Below, one piece after another: positions 43,819-52,972 of a stretch of 64,000 nt of DNA (position 1 is its first letter; every line of letters begins with the position of its first letter). Location of the stretch: positions 2,354,501 to 2,418,500 of the forward strand of contig NZ_CP113162.1 in the NCBI RefSeq assembly GCF_029030725.1, read 5' to 3'. The stretch is from [Pseudomonas] carboxydohydrogena (GTDB lineage Bacteria > Pseudomonadota > Alphaproteobacteria > Rhizobiales > Xanthobacteraceae). The translations under genes and the position numbers were made by a program. Under the pieces are notes generated by a model. That model saw only the letters and a list, made by a program, of their open reading frames with translations, was not told the DNA's origin and searched no databases.

Positions 43819-44547
43819 ATGGGGCTGATTCTTATTCTCATTGTGGGGCTCGTGGCCGGTATTTTCAGCGGGATCGTTGGAACCGGCTCGTCCATCATGC
43901 TCGTGCCGGTGCTGGCAACGATCTACGGCCCGAAAGCGGCCGTTCCGATCATGGCCGTCGCCGCCGTGATGGCGAACTTCTCGCGCATCCTCGCATGGTG
44001 GCGCACGGTCGACTGGCGCGCCTTCGCGGCTTACAGCATCACCGGCGGTCCGGCGGCGTTCCTTGGCGCGCAGACGCTCCTGATCCTGCCAAACCGCGCG
44101 GTCGATCTCACCATCGGGCTGTTTCTGATCTCGATGATTCCGATCCGGCACTGGCTTGGCAGCCGGATGATCCGCCTGAAGCTGTGGCACATGGCTCTGG
44201 CAGGCGCGATCATCGGATTCCTGACCGGCATCGTGGTGTCCACGGGGCCGATTTCCGTTCCGGTGTTCCTCGGCTACGGGCTGGTGAAGGGCGCTTTCCT
44301 CGCGACGGAGGCCGCATCCTCGCTGGTGATCTATGTGGTCAAGGTGCTGACCTTCCAGACCAGCGGCGCGCTGCCATGGGATCTCGTGCTGAAGGGCTTC
44401 ATCACCGGCTTTTCCATCATGGCGGGCACCTTCATCGCAAAACCGTTCGTGCTGCGGCTCTCGCCAGACACCTTCCGCCATGTCATGGACGGCCTGATGC
44501 TGATCTCCGGCCTGACCATGGTCTGGAATGCGGTAGTCGCGGCGTGA
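43819..44547 (+). CDS. TauE/SafE-family anion exporter (sulfite/sulfoacetate exporter-like permease)
   Basis: 242 residues, nearly all membrane: about seven to eight helices. GLVAGIFSGIVGTGSSIMLV and the mirrored AGAIIGFLTGIVVSTGPISV form the two repeats of the family. Members export sulfite, sulfoacetate or other small anions, though many have unknown substrates. It lies some 28 kb from the sulfonate cluster and beside cell-wall and DUF1499 genes, so any link to sulfite release from SuyAB is speculative. Confidence 0.85.
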   Translation: MGLILILIVGLVAGIFSGIVGTGSSIMLVPVLATIYGPKAAVPIMAVAAVMANFSRILAWWRTVDWRAFAAYSITGGPAAFLGAQTLLILPNRAVDLTIGLFLISMIPIRHWLGSRMIRLKLWHMALAGAIIGFLTGIVVSTGPISVPVFLGYGLVKGAFLATEAASSLVIYVVKVLTFQTSGALPWDLVLKGFITGFSIMAGTFIAKPFVLRLSPDTFRHVMDGLMLISGLTMVWNAVVAA

Positions 44548-44582
44548 ATTCGCCGTTCTGCGGCTTCCCTCCGCGCACGGAA

Positions 44583-45485
44583 ATGGGCTACGTGAACCCG
44601 TCGGCGCATCCTCCCGCGCCAGTGGATCGTCGAATGGCCCGCCGCTTTTCCGCCGCCTATCAGAAGGAGCCGATCTCCGCCCTCGCCTCATGGGCACGGC
44701 GGATGGCCCTGTTCGCACTGGTCGCCACCCTTGCGTCGGTGCTGGTGGTACGCTTCGGCTTTCTCGATTTCCGTCCCGCGCTCGCGACCTTCTTCGGCGC
44801 GCTGGCGCTTTCCGGCATTTCCATCCTTCTGTGTTTCGCCGCCTTCGCCGCGATCTGGCAGAACGGATCGCGCGGCATGACCCGCATCCTGTTCGCGCTG
44901 ATCGTCAACGCGCTGATCCTCGCCTACCCGGCCTATCTGGCCATCCAGTATCAGCGCCTGCCGCGCCTGTACGACATCTCCACCGATCCGATCGATCCGC
45001 CCCGCTTCGATGCGCTGGCCCGCCTGCGCGCCGCCGACGGCGCTAACACCGCCGCCTATGCCGGCCTCTATTCCGCCGAGTTGCAGCGCAAGGCTTATCC
45101 CAAGATCGAGCCGATCCTGCTCGATCTGTCGCCGCAGCGGGCCTACGAGATGGTGCTGCGGCTCGTCGCGCACCGCAAATGGCTGATCGTCGACGAACGC
45201 CCGCCCCTGCCGCCGCAACGGGTCGGACGGATCGAGGCCGTGGCGCGCACGCTCGTGATGGGCCTGCGCGAGGATGTCTCGATCCGCATCGTGCCCGACG
45301 AGGACGGATCGCGCGTCGATATGCGCTCGTCCTCGCGCTATTTCGAGCATGATTTCGGCAGCAACGCCGCGCGCATCAGCGCGTTCGCGAGCGACCTCAA
45401 CGACGCCGCCGACAACGCCAAGCCCGAAAAGAAGATTCTCGCCCCGGCCAAGGAGCCTCAGCCCAAGGGCGCCAGGAGGCGGTAG
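44583..45485 (+). CDS. DUF1499 family membrane protein
   Basis: 300 residues from the ATG at 44583; the ATG at 44634 (283 residues) is a fair alternative. Three membrane helices come first (about 40-57, 62-93 and 104-118), then a soluble DUF1499 domain with YEMVLRLVAHRKWLIVDE and VDMRSSSRYFEHDFGSNAAR. The function is unknown. It starts 36 bp after the TauE/SafE gene and may share its transcript. Its last 28 bp overlap the convergent MBL gene. Confidence 0.82.
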   Translation: MGYVNPSAHPPAPVDRRMARRFSAAYQKEPISALASWARRMALFALVATLASVLVVRFGFLDFRPALATFFGALALSGISILLCFAAFAAIWQNGSRGMTRILFALIVNALILAYPAYLAIQYQRLPRLYDISTDPIDPPRFDALARLRAADGANTAAYAGLYSAELQRKAYPKIEPILLDLSPQRAYEMVLRLVAHRKWLIVDERPPLPPQRVGRIEAVARTLVMGLREDVSIRIVPDEDGSRVDMRSSSRYFEHDFGSNAARISAFASDLNDAADNAKPEKKILAPAKEPQPKGARRR

Positions 45486-46384
45486 GTCTTGTCGATGGTC
45501 GGCGCACCGTCGGTCGCGACGATGCCGCGCTCGACCATGTCCTCCAGATGCGCCAGCACCGAATAGCCCGCCGCGTTCATCAGCCGTGGATCGATCCCGA
45601 TATAGCTCGCGCGCACGATGCTCGGAATGTCCGCCTCGCCCTTCGCCAGGCGATGCAGGATCGAAGCCTCGCGCGCCCTGCGGTGCCGGATCATGAACTG
45701 GGTGAAGCGCGGGCCTTCCGGAATTTCCGGCCCGTGGCCGGGAAAATAAAGCTGCTCGGGGCGCGCGGCGAGCTTCTCGAGCGAGGCCATGTAGTCGATC
45801 ATCGCACCGTCCGGCGGCACCACGATGGTGGTGGACCAACCCATGACATGATCGCCGACGAAGGTGAGCGAGCGCTCTACCCATGAAAACGCCATGTGGT
45901 TGGCGGTATGGCCCGGCGTGGCGACGGCCTGCAACGCCCATCCCTCGCCCTCAACGACCTCGCCATCCGTCAGTCGAACATCGGGACGGAAATCCAGATC
46001 GTTGGATTCGTGGCGCGGCGGCTCATCCGCATGCATCGGCCGCGCGGGACGGTGCGGCCCTTCGGCATAGACGGTCGCGCCGGTCGCCTTTTTGATCAGC
46101 GGCACCGCAGGCGAATGATCGCGATGGGTATGCGTGACGAAAATATGCGTCACGGTCTCCCCGCGCACCGCATCGAGCAACGCGGCGATGTGCGTCGCGT
46201 CGTCCGGCCCCGGATCGACGATGGCGACACGGCCCTCGCCCACGATGTAGCTCACCGTGCCGGTGAAGGTGAAGGGACCGGGATTGTCGCACACGACGCG
46301 CCGCACCCCCGGCACGGGGCGATCGACAACTCCCGGCTTCAGCGGAAAATCGCGATTGAACGGAATGTCATCATTGACGGACAT
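45458..46384 (-). CDS. Metallo-beta-lactamase fold hydrolase (LACTB2/glyoxalase-II-like)
   Basis: 308 residues. The zinc motif is VTHTHRDHSPAV (HxHxDH), with His in TPGHTANHMAF, Asp in FVGDHVMGW and His in YFPGHGPEI. The C-terminal helical extension (REASILHRLAKGE) is that of the LACTB2/CPSF-related group, whose members hydrolyse thioesters or RNA. It lies 21 bp after the glutaryl-CoA dehydrogenase gene and may be co-transcribed, which would favour a thioester substrate. Confidence 0.9.
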   Translation of the reverse strand: MSVNDDIPFNRDFPLKPGVVDRPVPGVRRVVCDNPGPFTFTGTVSYIVGEGRVAIVDPGPDDATHIAALLDAVRGETVTHIFVTHTHRDHSPAVPLIKKATGATVYAEGPHRPARPMHADEPPRHESNDLDFRPDVRLTDGEVVEGEGWALQAVATPGHTANHMAFSWVERSLTFVGDHVMGWSTTIVVPPDGAMIDYMASLEKLAARPEQLYFPGHGPEIPEGPRFTQFMIRHRRAREASILHRLAKGEADIPSIVRASYIGIDPRLMNAAGYSVLAHLEDMVERGIVATDGAPTIDKTYRLLAPLG

Positions 46385-46405
46385 GCGTGCGGATCGCCAC
46401 CCGTC

Positions 46406-47611
46406 TTACATAAAGGCCTGAATGCCGGTGATGGCACGGCCGATGATCAGCGCGTGCACGTCATGCGTGCCTTCATAGGTGTTCACGCTTTCCAGATTCT
46501 GGGCATGGCGCATGACATGGAATTCGCTGGAGATGCCGTTGCCGCCATGCATGTCGCGCGCGACGCGGGCGATATCGAGCGCCTTGCCGCAATTGTTGCG
46601 CTTCATTAGCGAAATCATTTCGGGCGCGAACTTGCCTTCATCCATCAGGCGGCCGACCCGCAACGAGCCTTGCAGGCCGAGCGCGATCTCGGTCTCCATG
46701 TCCGCGAGCTTCTTCTGCATCAACTGGGTGGCCGCGAGCGGCCGGCCGAACTGCTTGCGGTCGAGCACATATTGCCGCGCGCGCTGGAAGCAATCCTCCG
46801 CAGCCCCCATCACGCCCCACGAGATGCCGTAGCGCGCGCGGTTGAGGCAACCGAACGGACCGGACAGACCCGATACGTTGGGCAGCAGCGCGCTCTCCGG
46901 CACCACCACGCCATCCATCACCACCTCGCCGGTAATCGAGGCGCGCAACGACAGCTTGCCCGCGATCTTCGGCGCCGACAGACCCTTCATTCCCTTTTCG
47001 AGGATGAAACCGCGAATCTTGTTGTCATGCGCCTGCGATTTCGCCCAGATCACGAACACGTCCGCGATCGGCGCGTTGGAAATCCACATCTTCGAGCCGG
47101 TGAGCCGGTAGCCGTCCGATACTTTCTCGGCGCGCGTCTTCATGCTGTCGACATCGGAGCCCGCGTCCGGCTCGGTCAGGCCGAAACAGCCGACCCATTC
47201 GCCGCTCGCGAGTTTCGGCAGATACTTCCTGCGCTGCGCCTCGTCGCCATAGGCGTAGATCGGATACATCACCAGCGAGGACTGCACGCTGTTCATCGAG
47301 CGATAGCCGGAATCCACCCGCTCGACCTCGCGGGCGACAAGCCCGTAGGCGACGTAGCTGGCATTGGCGCAGCCATATTCTTCCGGCAGCGTGATGCCGA
47401 TCAGGCCAAGCTCGCCCATCTCGCGAAAAATATCGCGATCCGCCGTCTCGTCGTCATACGCCTCGCGCACGCGCGGCAGCAGCTTCTCCTGCGCATAGGC
47501 ATGCGCGGTATCGCGGATCATCCGCTCGTCTTCGGTCAGTTGATCGTCAAGCAGAAACGGGTCGTCCCACTTGAATGCGGGCTTGTCCTTCGCCGGGATA
47601 CGCGCGCTCAT
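46406..47611 (-). CDS. gcdH: Glutaryl-CoA dehydrogenase
   Basis: 401 residues, close to the standard size. [20 protein letters not shown] binds FAD and substrate, and the catalytic Glu is in [20 protein letters not shown], a typical GcdH ending. It oxidises and decarboxylates glutaryl-CoA to crotonyl-CoA in lysine, tryptophan and benzoate breakdown. [20 protein letters not shown] is also a family mark. An MBL hydrolase gene follows. The usual CoA-transferase and LysR partners are not adjacent. Confidence 0.94.
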   Translation of the reverse strand: MSARIPAKDKPAFKWDDPFLLDDQLTEDERMIRDTAHAYAQEKLLPRVREAYDDETADRDIFREMGELGLIGITLPEEYGCANASYVAYGLVAREVERVDSGYRSMNSVQSSLVMYPIYAYGDEAQRRKYLPKLASGEWVGCFGLTEPDAGSDVDSMKTRAEKVSDGYRLTGSKMWISNAPIADVFVIWAKSQAHDNKIRGFILEKGMKGLSAPKIAGKLSLRASITGEVVMDGVVVPESALLPNVSGLSGPFGCLNRARYGISWGVMGAAEDCFQRARQYVLDRKQFGRPLAATQLMQKKLADMETEIALGLQGSLRVGRLMDEGKFAPEMISLMKRNNCGKALDIARVARDMHGGNGISSEFHVMRHAQNLESVNTYEGTHDVHALIIGRAITGIQAFM

Positions 47612-47697
47612 GGCAATCTCTCATCGCTATGTTGTCAGGGGAAAGCCTAGCACGCCGTCGCGCGGGCCGTATACCGGGTGGCCGTTACGATATGTCG

Positions 47698-48774
47698 TCA
47701 GCTTTCGAAGGGTTCGTTGCCGACGATCTCGATGCCGTAGCCCGAGAGGCCCTTGTAGTCGTGAACCGCGGACGTCAGGTGCCGGATCGACGTCACGCCG
47801 AGATCGCGCAGGATCTGCGCGCCGATGCCGACTTCGCGCCACTGGCGATGCCGGTCTTCCTCCGAGGAGTGATGCTGTTCCAGAGGCGCCACCGGGACGC
47901 CGACAACGCCGTCGCGCAGATAGACGAGAACGCCGCTGCCATTGGCCTTGAACCGCTCCAGCACCTTCTCGAGGCGATGCGAGCTGAAGAAAATATCCTT
48001 GATGACGTTCGGTTTGTGAATGCGGGTCAGCACGCCCTTGCCGTCGCCGAGCCCCTTATAGACGAAAGCCGCATGATAGACCGGGTCGAACGGGGAACGA
48101 TAGGCGTAGCCCTGCAACGGTCCGATCGGGGAATCCGTCGTGAATGTCGAGACACGCTCGATCAGCTTTTCCCGCGCCTGCCGGTAAGCGATCATGTCCG
48201 CGATGGTGACGTGCTTCAGGTTATGCTTCTGGGCGAAATCCGCGACCTGCTGGCCCTTCATCACCGTGCCATCGTCATTCATCAGTTCGCTGATGACGCC
48301 GACAGGCGGCAGCTTGGCGAGCTTGCACAGATCGACCGCCGCTTCGGTATGGCCCGCACGCAGCAGCACGCCGCCCTCGCGCGCGATCAGCGGAAAGATA
48401 TGTCCCGGCCGCGCGAAGTCCGCCGCACCCGCATTCGGATTGGCCAGCGCGCGGCAACACGCGACCCGCTCATCGGCGGAAATGCCGGTGGTCATGCCGG
48501 GCTTGTAGTCGATCGACACCGTGAACGCGGTGGTGTGGTTGGAATCGTTGTGAGCGACCATCGGATCGAGACGCAGACGCCGCGCATCCTCCACCGTCAA
48601 CGGCGCGCAGACGATGCCGGAGGTGTGACGGATGATGAAAGCCATCTTCTCCGAAGTGCACAGGCTGGCGGCGACGATCAGATCGCCCTCGCCCTCGCGG
48701 TCATCGTCATCGGTCACGACGACAATCTCGCCCGCGGCAAAAGCCTTCAGAACGTCGGCAATGGAATTCGGCAT
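47698..48774 (-). CDS. ribB: 3,4-dihydroxy-2-butanone-4-phosphate synthase with degenerate GTP-cyclohydrolase II domain
   Basis: 358 residues. The N-terminal DHBP synthase is intact: VVVTDDDDREGEGDLIVAAS, YKPGMTTGISADERV and LLRAGHTEAAVDLCKLA. It turns ribulose-5-phosphate into the four-carbon unit of riboflavin. The C-terminal half has RibA architecture but lacks the zinc Cys: where RibA has HSEC and RCDCG, this protein has IHKPN and SSHRLEK. The second domain is therefore probably not a GTP cyclohydrolase, and a separate ribA is expected elsewhere. The upstream 260 bp has no recognisable FMN riboswitch. Confidence 0.93.
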   Translation of the reverse strand: MPNSIADVLKAFAAGEIVVVTDDDDREGEGDLIVAASLCTSEKMAFIIRHTSGIVCAPLTVEDARRLRLDPMVAHNDSNHTTAFTVSIDYKPGMTTGISADERVACCRALANPNAGAADFARPGHIFPLIAREGGVLLRAGHTEAAVDLCKLAKLPPVGVISELMNDDGTVMKGQQVADFAQKHNLKHVTIADMIAYRQAREKLIERVSTFTTDSPIGPLQGYAYRSPFDPVYHAAFVYKGLGDGKGVLTRIHKPNVIKDIFFSSHRLEKVLERFKANGSGVLVYLRDGVVGVPVAPLEQHHSSEEDRHRQWREVGIGAQILRDLGVTSIRHLTSAVHDYKGLSGYGIEIVGNEPFES

Positions 48775-49034
48775 TTTTCGGTTCTCTGACGCAACTCTAT
48801 GGATCGTATGACGCTCCGCGCGGCCTCGTGCAACGGCCTGCGTGCTGACAATTCCTTACCTATCCGGGGCAAATGGCACAATCGGAATTCCGTAAGGTTT
48901 TCATAGACTCTTTTCACAGCCCACCATTTGACGCATTGAACATAGGTGCCCAATCGCCCATATCCAGAACGGAATTCGCCGGCCGCTCCCGCCGTCGCCC
49001 ATCCTTCACATCATCGGCCAGTTGCACGATTTTC

Positions 49035-49493
49035 ATGACCCCTTTCGTCACCCGAATCCTGATCGCCGGTCTTGCGGGCATCGTCATGGCCGCCACCATC
49101 CCGCTTCCCGGCAACGCTCAGACCACGAACGCCGTGACCGGCATCTGGCTGACGGAAAAAGGCGACGCCAGGATTCGCATCACGACCTGCGGCGCAGGGA
49201 TTTGCGGCAAGGTGATCGGCCTGCGCGAGCCGATCGACCCGGACACCGGAAAGCCCGCGACCGACAACAAGAATCCGAATCCGGCGCTCGCCCAGCGCCC
49301 CGTCGTCGGGCTCAATCTGTTCAACGACATGCGCGCGACCGGTCCCACGAGTTGGGCGGGCCGTATCTACAATGCGGATGACGGCCAGTTCTACGCCAGT
49401 AAGGTCATGCTTCAGGGACCGGCGCGGCTGCGCGTGGAAGGCTGCGTCGGCGCGCTGTGCGGCGGCGAGACGTGGAGCAAGGTCGGCAATTAA
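49035..49493 (+). CDS. DUF2147 family exported protein
   Basis: 152 residues from the ATG at 49035. A signal peptide ends near PLPGNAQ (about residue 28). The domain starts with GIWLTEKGDARIRI, continues CGAGICGKVIGLREPIDP, and ends RVEGCVGALCGGETWSKV; paired Cys suggest disulfides. These lipocalin-like periplasmic proteins are frequent in alphaproteobacteria with unknown role. Convergent with the liv-type operon. Confidence 0.85.
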   Translation: MTPFVTRILIAGLAGIVMAATIPLPGNAQTTNAVTGIWLTEKGDARIRITTCGAGICGKVIGLREPIDPDTGKPATDNKNPNPALAQRPVVGLNLFNDMRATGPTSWAGRIYNADDGQFYASKVMLQGPARLRVEGCVGALCGGETWSKVGN

Positions 49494-49523
49494 GCCGGCT
49501 CCGCGCGCGAAGCCGGGGCGCGA

Positions 49524-50258
49524 TTACGTGCCGGGTTGCGGGTCCCAGCTTTCGGCGCTCGCACCGGCCAGTGCCCTGACCCGCTCCTCGTCGCGGGCGA
49601 ATTCCGAGGCAATACCGGAATACACCACATGGCCATCGTCGAGCACGTAGGCGCGATCCGAAATCTCGACCGCCGCGCGCACGTTCTGCTCGACCAGCAG
49701 CACCGAGATGCCCTGCTCCCGCGCGCGCTGGATTACCCGAAAGACCTCCTGCACGATCAGCGGCGCAAGACCCTGCGACGGCTCATCGAGCAGGATCAGT
49801 TTCGGATTGAGCAACAGCGCGCGCGCGATCGCCAGCATTTCCTGTTCGCCGCCGGACAACTGTCCGCCCTTGTTGGCCTTGCGTTCCGCCAGCCGCGGAA
49901 ACAGTTCGTACACCCGTTCGATCGACCACGGTCCCGGCCGCTCGGCCGGCACTTTCAGGTTTTCCTCCACCGTCAGGTTCGGGAATATCTTCCGTCCCTC
50001 CGGCACGAAGCCGACGCCGAGCGCGGCAATGCGATAGGGATTGAGCTGCGTCGTGGTCTGGCCGAAAATCCGCACCGTTCCCTCGCGCGCCTTGGTCAGT
50101 CCCATCAGGCTGCGCATGGTCGTGCTTTTCCCCGCCCCGTTGCGGCCGAGCAGCGAGACGATCTCCCCTTCCCGGACCTCAAGACCGACGCCGCGCAGGA
50201 TGTGGCTCTTGCCGTAATAAGTGTGAAGGCCCTCGGCCTCGAGCACCACGCTTGTCAT
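49524..50258 (-). CDS. livF: Branched-chain-amino-acid-type ABC transporter ATPase (LivF-like)
   Basis: 244 residues. Walker A GRNGAGKST, signature LSGGEQEML, Walker B LILLDEPSQGL, and LLVEQNVRAAVEISDRAYVL, a LivF hallmark. Last gene of binding protein-livH-livM-livG-livF; its start overlaps livG's stop as ATGA. The family name does not fix the substrate, which could be amino acids, amides, urea or aromatic acids. Confidence 0.93.
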   Translation of the reverse strand: MTSVVLEAEGLHTYYGKSHILRGVGLEVREGEIVSLLGRNGAGKSTTMRSLMGLTKAREGTVRIFGQTTTQLNPYRIAALGVGFVPEGRKIFPNLTVEENLKVPAERPGPWSIERVYELFPRLAERKANKGGQLSGGEQEMLAIARALLLNPKLILLDEPSQGLAPLIVQEVFRVIQRAREQGISVLLVEQNVRAAVEISDRAYVLDDGHVVYSGIASEFARDEERVRALAGASAESWDPQPGT

Positions 50259-51007
50259 GCCGCACCCTTTCCGAGATAGGCCGCCTGCACGATCTCATTG
50301 GCGGCGATCTCCGGCGGCGTGCCTTCCGCCAGCATCTTGCCTTCGGCCAGCACCGTGATGCGGTCGGCCAGATGAAAGACGACGCGCATGTCGTGCTCGA
50401 TCAGCACGATGGTGAGCTTCTCGTCGCGATGCAGTTTCCGGATCAGTTGCGTCACGTCATAGGTTTCCTGATCGCCCATGCCAGCGGTCGGCTCGTCGAG
50501 CAGCAGCAATTTCGGGTTGAGCGCGATCGCCATCATGATCTCGGTCGCGCGCTGGTCGCCATGCGACAGCTCGCCCGCGATACGATCGGCCTTGTCCGTC
50601 AGTCCGCCCATCCTGATCAGGTCGGCAACCCGCGCCGCGACCTTCCCGGCCGCCTCGGGCGACATCCGGAAGCTGAGGCGATGGCCTTCCGCAACCTCGA
50701 CCGCGACCCGGATATTCTCGTAGACCGACAGTTCGGGAAATATCTCCGTGATCTGGAACGTGCGCGCCATGCCGCTCCAGACCCGCTCGACCGGCGGCAT
50801 GTCCGTCACATCGGTCTCGTTGAATGTGATCTTGCCGGCGCTCGGGCTCAGAAAGCCGCTGATCATGTTGAAGAACGTGGTCTTGCCGGCGCCGTTTGGG
50901 CCGATCACCGCCCGCAACTCGCCCGGCTGCACGGTCAGCGAGACGCTGTCCACGGCGACAAGGCTGCCGAACCGCTTGGTGACGTTTTCGATCCGCAGGA
51001 TGCTCAT
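50255..51007 (-). CDS. livG: Branched-chain-amino-acid-type ABC transporter ATPase (LivG-like)
   Basis: 250 residues from the ATG at 51007, overlapping livM's stop as ATGA; the longer open frame upstream is inside livM. Walker A GPNGAGKTT, signature LSHGDQR, Walker B LLLLDEPTAGMG and LIEHDMRVVFHLADRITVL. The LivG-type insertion (MSPEAAGKVAARVADL) lies between Walker A and the signature. It pairs with LivF to power the importer. Confidence 0.93.
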   Translation of the reverse strand: MSILRIENVTKRFGSLVAVDSVSLTVQPGELRAVIGPNGAGKTTFFNMISGFLSPSAGKITFNETDVTDMPPVERVWSGMARTFQITEIFPELSVYENIRVAVEVAEGHRLSFRMSPEAAGKVAARVADLIRMGGLTDKADRIAGELSHGDQRATEIMMAIALNPKLLLLDEPTAGMGDQETYDVTQLIRKLHRDEKLTIVLIEHDMRVVFHLADRITVLAEGKMLAEGTPPEIAANEIVQAAYLGKGAA

Positions 51008-51960
51008 GACGTGGCCTTCCGTTTCAGCGCGCCCAGCACACCGCGCGGGAAGAACAGCACGATCAGCACGAAGAACAGGCCGACGAACGACATCCAGTTC
51101 TCGGTCTGGCTTGACAGATAATCTTGCAGCACGACGAAGATCGCGGCGCCGATCAGCGGCCCCCAGAACGAACGCATGCCGCCCAGCACCGCCATGATCA
51201 CGAAGTCGCCGGATTGCGTCCAGTACAGCGCGCGCGGATCGACGAAATTGTTCAGGAGCGCATACAGCGCGCCCGCAAGGCTGACGAAGGCGCAGGAAAT
51301 CGTCCACGATATCCAGATATGCCGGTCGATCGGAATGCCGAGAAAGCGCGCGCGCCGCTCGTTCTCGCGAATGGCGATCAGCGTATGTCCGAAGGGCGAA
51401 CGCAGCACCCATGCCATCACCGCGACCGCGACGGCGAAGATCGCCAGCACGAAGAAATAGAACAGCCGCGAATTGCCCTGAATGTCGAGCGTGGTGAAGC
51501 CGAGATCGATCGGGAGGCGTCCCCATCCGGTCAGGCCATCGTCACCGCCCGTCACCGAATGCCAGCGGAACGCGATGAAGTAGAACACCTGGCCGAACGC
51601 GATGGTCACCATCGCGAAATAGACACCGCGCAGCCGGATGATCATCGGGCCGATGATCGCGGCCGCGAACGTGCCGATCAGAACGCCGAAGATGATCGCA
51701 AGCCCGGTGCTCGGATAGAGATAGCGCAGCATCAGGCCCGCGCCATACGCACCGAGGCCGAAATACGCCGCGTGACCGAACGACAGCACACCGGTGTAGC
51801 CGAGCAGGAAATTCAGCGACATCGCGGCGAGGCCGAGGATGACGACGCGCGTTCCGAGTTCGGTGTAGCCGCCGATGGCCGGAAGCCAGTACGGCATCGC
51901 CGCCAGCGCAACCCAGACAATGATGTTCGCCAGCAGCTTGTTACGGTCGAGGGCGTCCAT
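51004..51960 (-). CDS. livM: Branched-chain-amino-acid-type ABC transporter permease (LivM-like)
   Basis: 318 residues, about nine membrane helices. AAMSLNFLLGYTGVLSFGHA, the start of the LivM core, is present, and NERRARFLGIPIDRHIWISW is the cytoplasmic loop that contacts the ATPases. Its ATG overlaps livH's stop in TGATG. Second permease of the heterodimer with LivH. Confidence 0.93.
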   Translation of the reverse strand: MDALDRNKLLANIIVWVALAAMPYWLPAIGGYTELGTRVVILGLAAMSLNFLLGYTGVLSFGHAAYFGLGAYGAGLMLRYLYPSTGLAIIFGVLIGTFAAAIIGPMIIRLRGVYFAMVTIAFGQVFYFIAFRWHSVTGGDDGLTGWGRLPIDLGFTTLDIQGNSRLFYFFVLAIFAVAVAVMAWVLRSPFGHTLIAIRENERRARFLGIPIDRHIWISWTISCAFVSLAGALYALLNNFVDPRALYWTQSGDFVIMAVLGGMRSFWGPLIGAAIFVVLQDYLSSQTENWMSFVGLFFVLIVLFFPRGVLGALKRKATS

Positions 51961-52826
51961 CAGAAACGTCCCTCTTCACCGAGAAGGCCGCGAGGCCGGA
52001 CCAGCAGCACCGCTGCCATCATCACGTACATGATTGCTTCCGTTGCAGAAGGAAAGAAAACCGTGGCGAGACCGGATGCGACGCCGATCAGCAGGCCGCC
52101 GAGCAGCGTTCCCGGCAGGCTGCCCAAGCCGCCGATGATGATGGCCACGAAACTCGGCATGATGAGCGAACTGCCGATGGTCGGCTGCAAGCCGAGCTGA
52201 CCGACCGCCAGCACACCCGCGAGGCCCGCGAGATAAATGCCGAGACCGAAATTGAGGTTGCGCAGGATGCGCACATTGACGCCGAGAACCGAGACCGTTT
52301 CGAGGTCATGCGTGCCGGCGCGGATGCGGATGCCGAGCCGCGTGTAGCGCAGGATCAGGAAGAGTCCGGCGACCGCGACCGCGACGATCAGCACCATGAA
52401 CAGCCGATAGCCGGTCAGGAAGAAATAATCCTGGCTGAGTGGCGTGACGAGCCAGCCCGGCACCTGAAATGGCAAGCTCTGCGCGCCCCAGACGAAGCGC
52501 GCACCGTCCTCCAGGATGAAGGCAAGGCCGAAGGTCAGCAGCAGGCTGTAGAGCGGATCGCGCCCATAGACCCTGCGGATCAGAACCCGCTCGACGATCA
52601 ATCCCAGCAACGCGGTGAGGATGGGCGCAACCACGAGGCCGCCCCAGAACCCGATATAAGGGATCAGCGCATAGGCGATGTAACCGCCAAGCGCGAGAAA
52701 CCCGCCATGCGCGAAATTGATCGTCCCCGAGAGGTTGAGGATCAATGACAGACCGAGCGCCATCAGTGCGTAGAACGCGCCGACGATCAGCCCGTTGAAG
52801 ATGTTGAAGAGAATAAGTTGCGTCAT
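51960..52826 (-). CDS. livH: Branched-chain-amino-acid-type ABC transporter permease (LivH-like)
   Basis: 288 residues, about eight membrane helices. The start FNGLIVGAFYALMALGLSLI and SGTINFAHGGFLALGGYIAY are LivH marks; the coupling loop includes RAGTHDLETVSVLGVNV. It is separated from the binding-protein gene by 146 bp that contain no recognised terminator. Confidence 0.93.
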   Translation of the reverse strand: MTQLILFNIFNGLIVGAFYALMALGLSLILNLSGTINFAHGGFLALGGYIAYALIPYIGFWGGLVVAPILTALLGLIVERVLIRRVYGRDPLYSLLLTFGLAFILEDGARFVWGAQSLPFQVPGWLVTPLSQDYFFLTGYRLFMVLIVAVAVAGLFLILRYTRLGIRIRAGTHDLETVSVLGVNVRILRNLNFGLGIYLAGLAGVLAVGQLGLQPTIGSSLIMPSFVAIIIGGLGSLPGTLLGGLLIGVASGLATVFFPSATEAIMYVMMAAVLLVRPRGLLGEEGRF

Positions 52827-52972
52827 GTCTGGAAAATGCCGTTGGCCCGTTCGCCACTCCGCTCGTCAAAGCGGCAGCATGCAAACCCGTGAGTTCGATT
52901 ATCCACACGCCATTGGAATGACCCGGACCGCGAACGCGCGGCCCGGGACCATTTCCGATCAGGCAGGCCGCA

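Noticed and set aside
48775-49034. FMN riboswitch upstream of ribB
   Set aside because: I looked on the minus strand for the RFN conserved blocks (AGGGCGGGGTGAAA-like and the CGGCGGT element) and did not find them.
49496-49517. Terminator between the DUF2147 gene and livF
   Set aside because: A weak CCGGCT/AGCCGG pairing exists but there is no T-tract on either strand.
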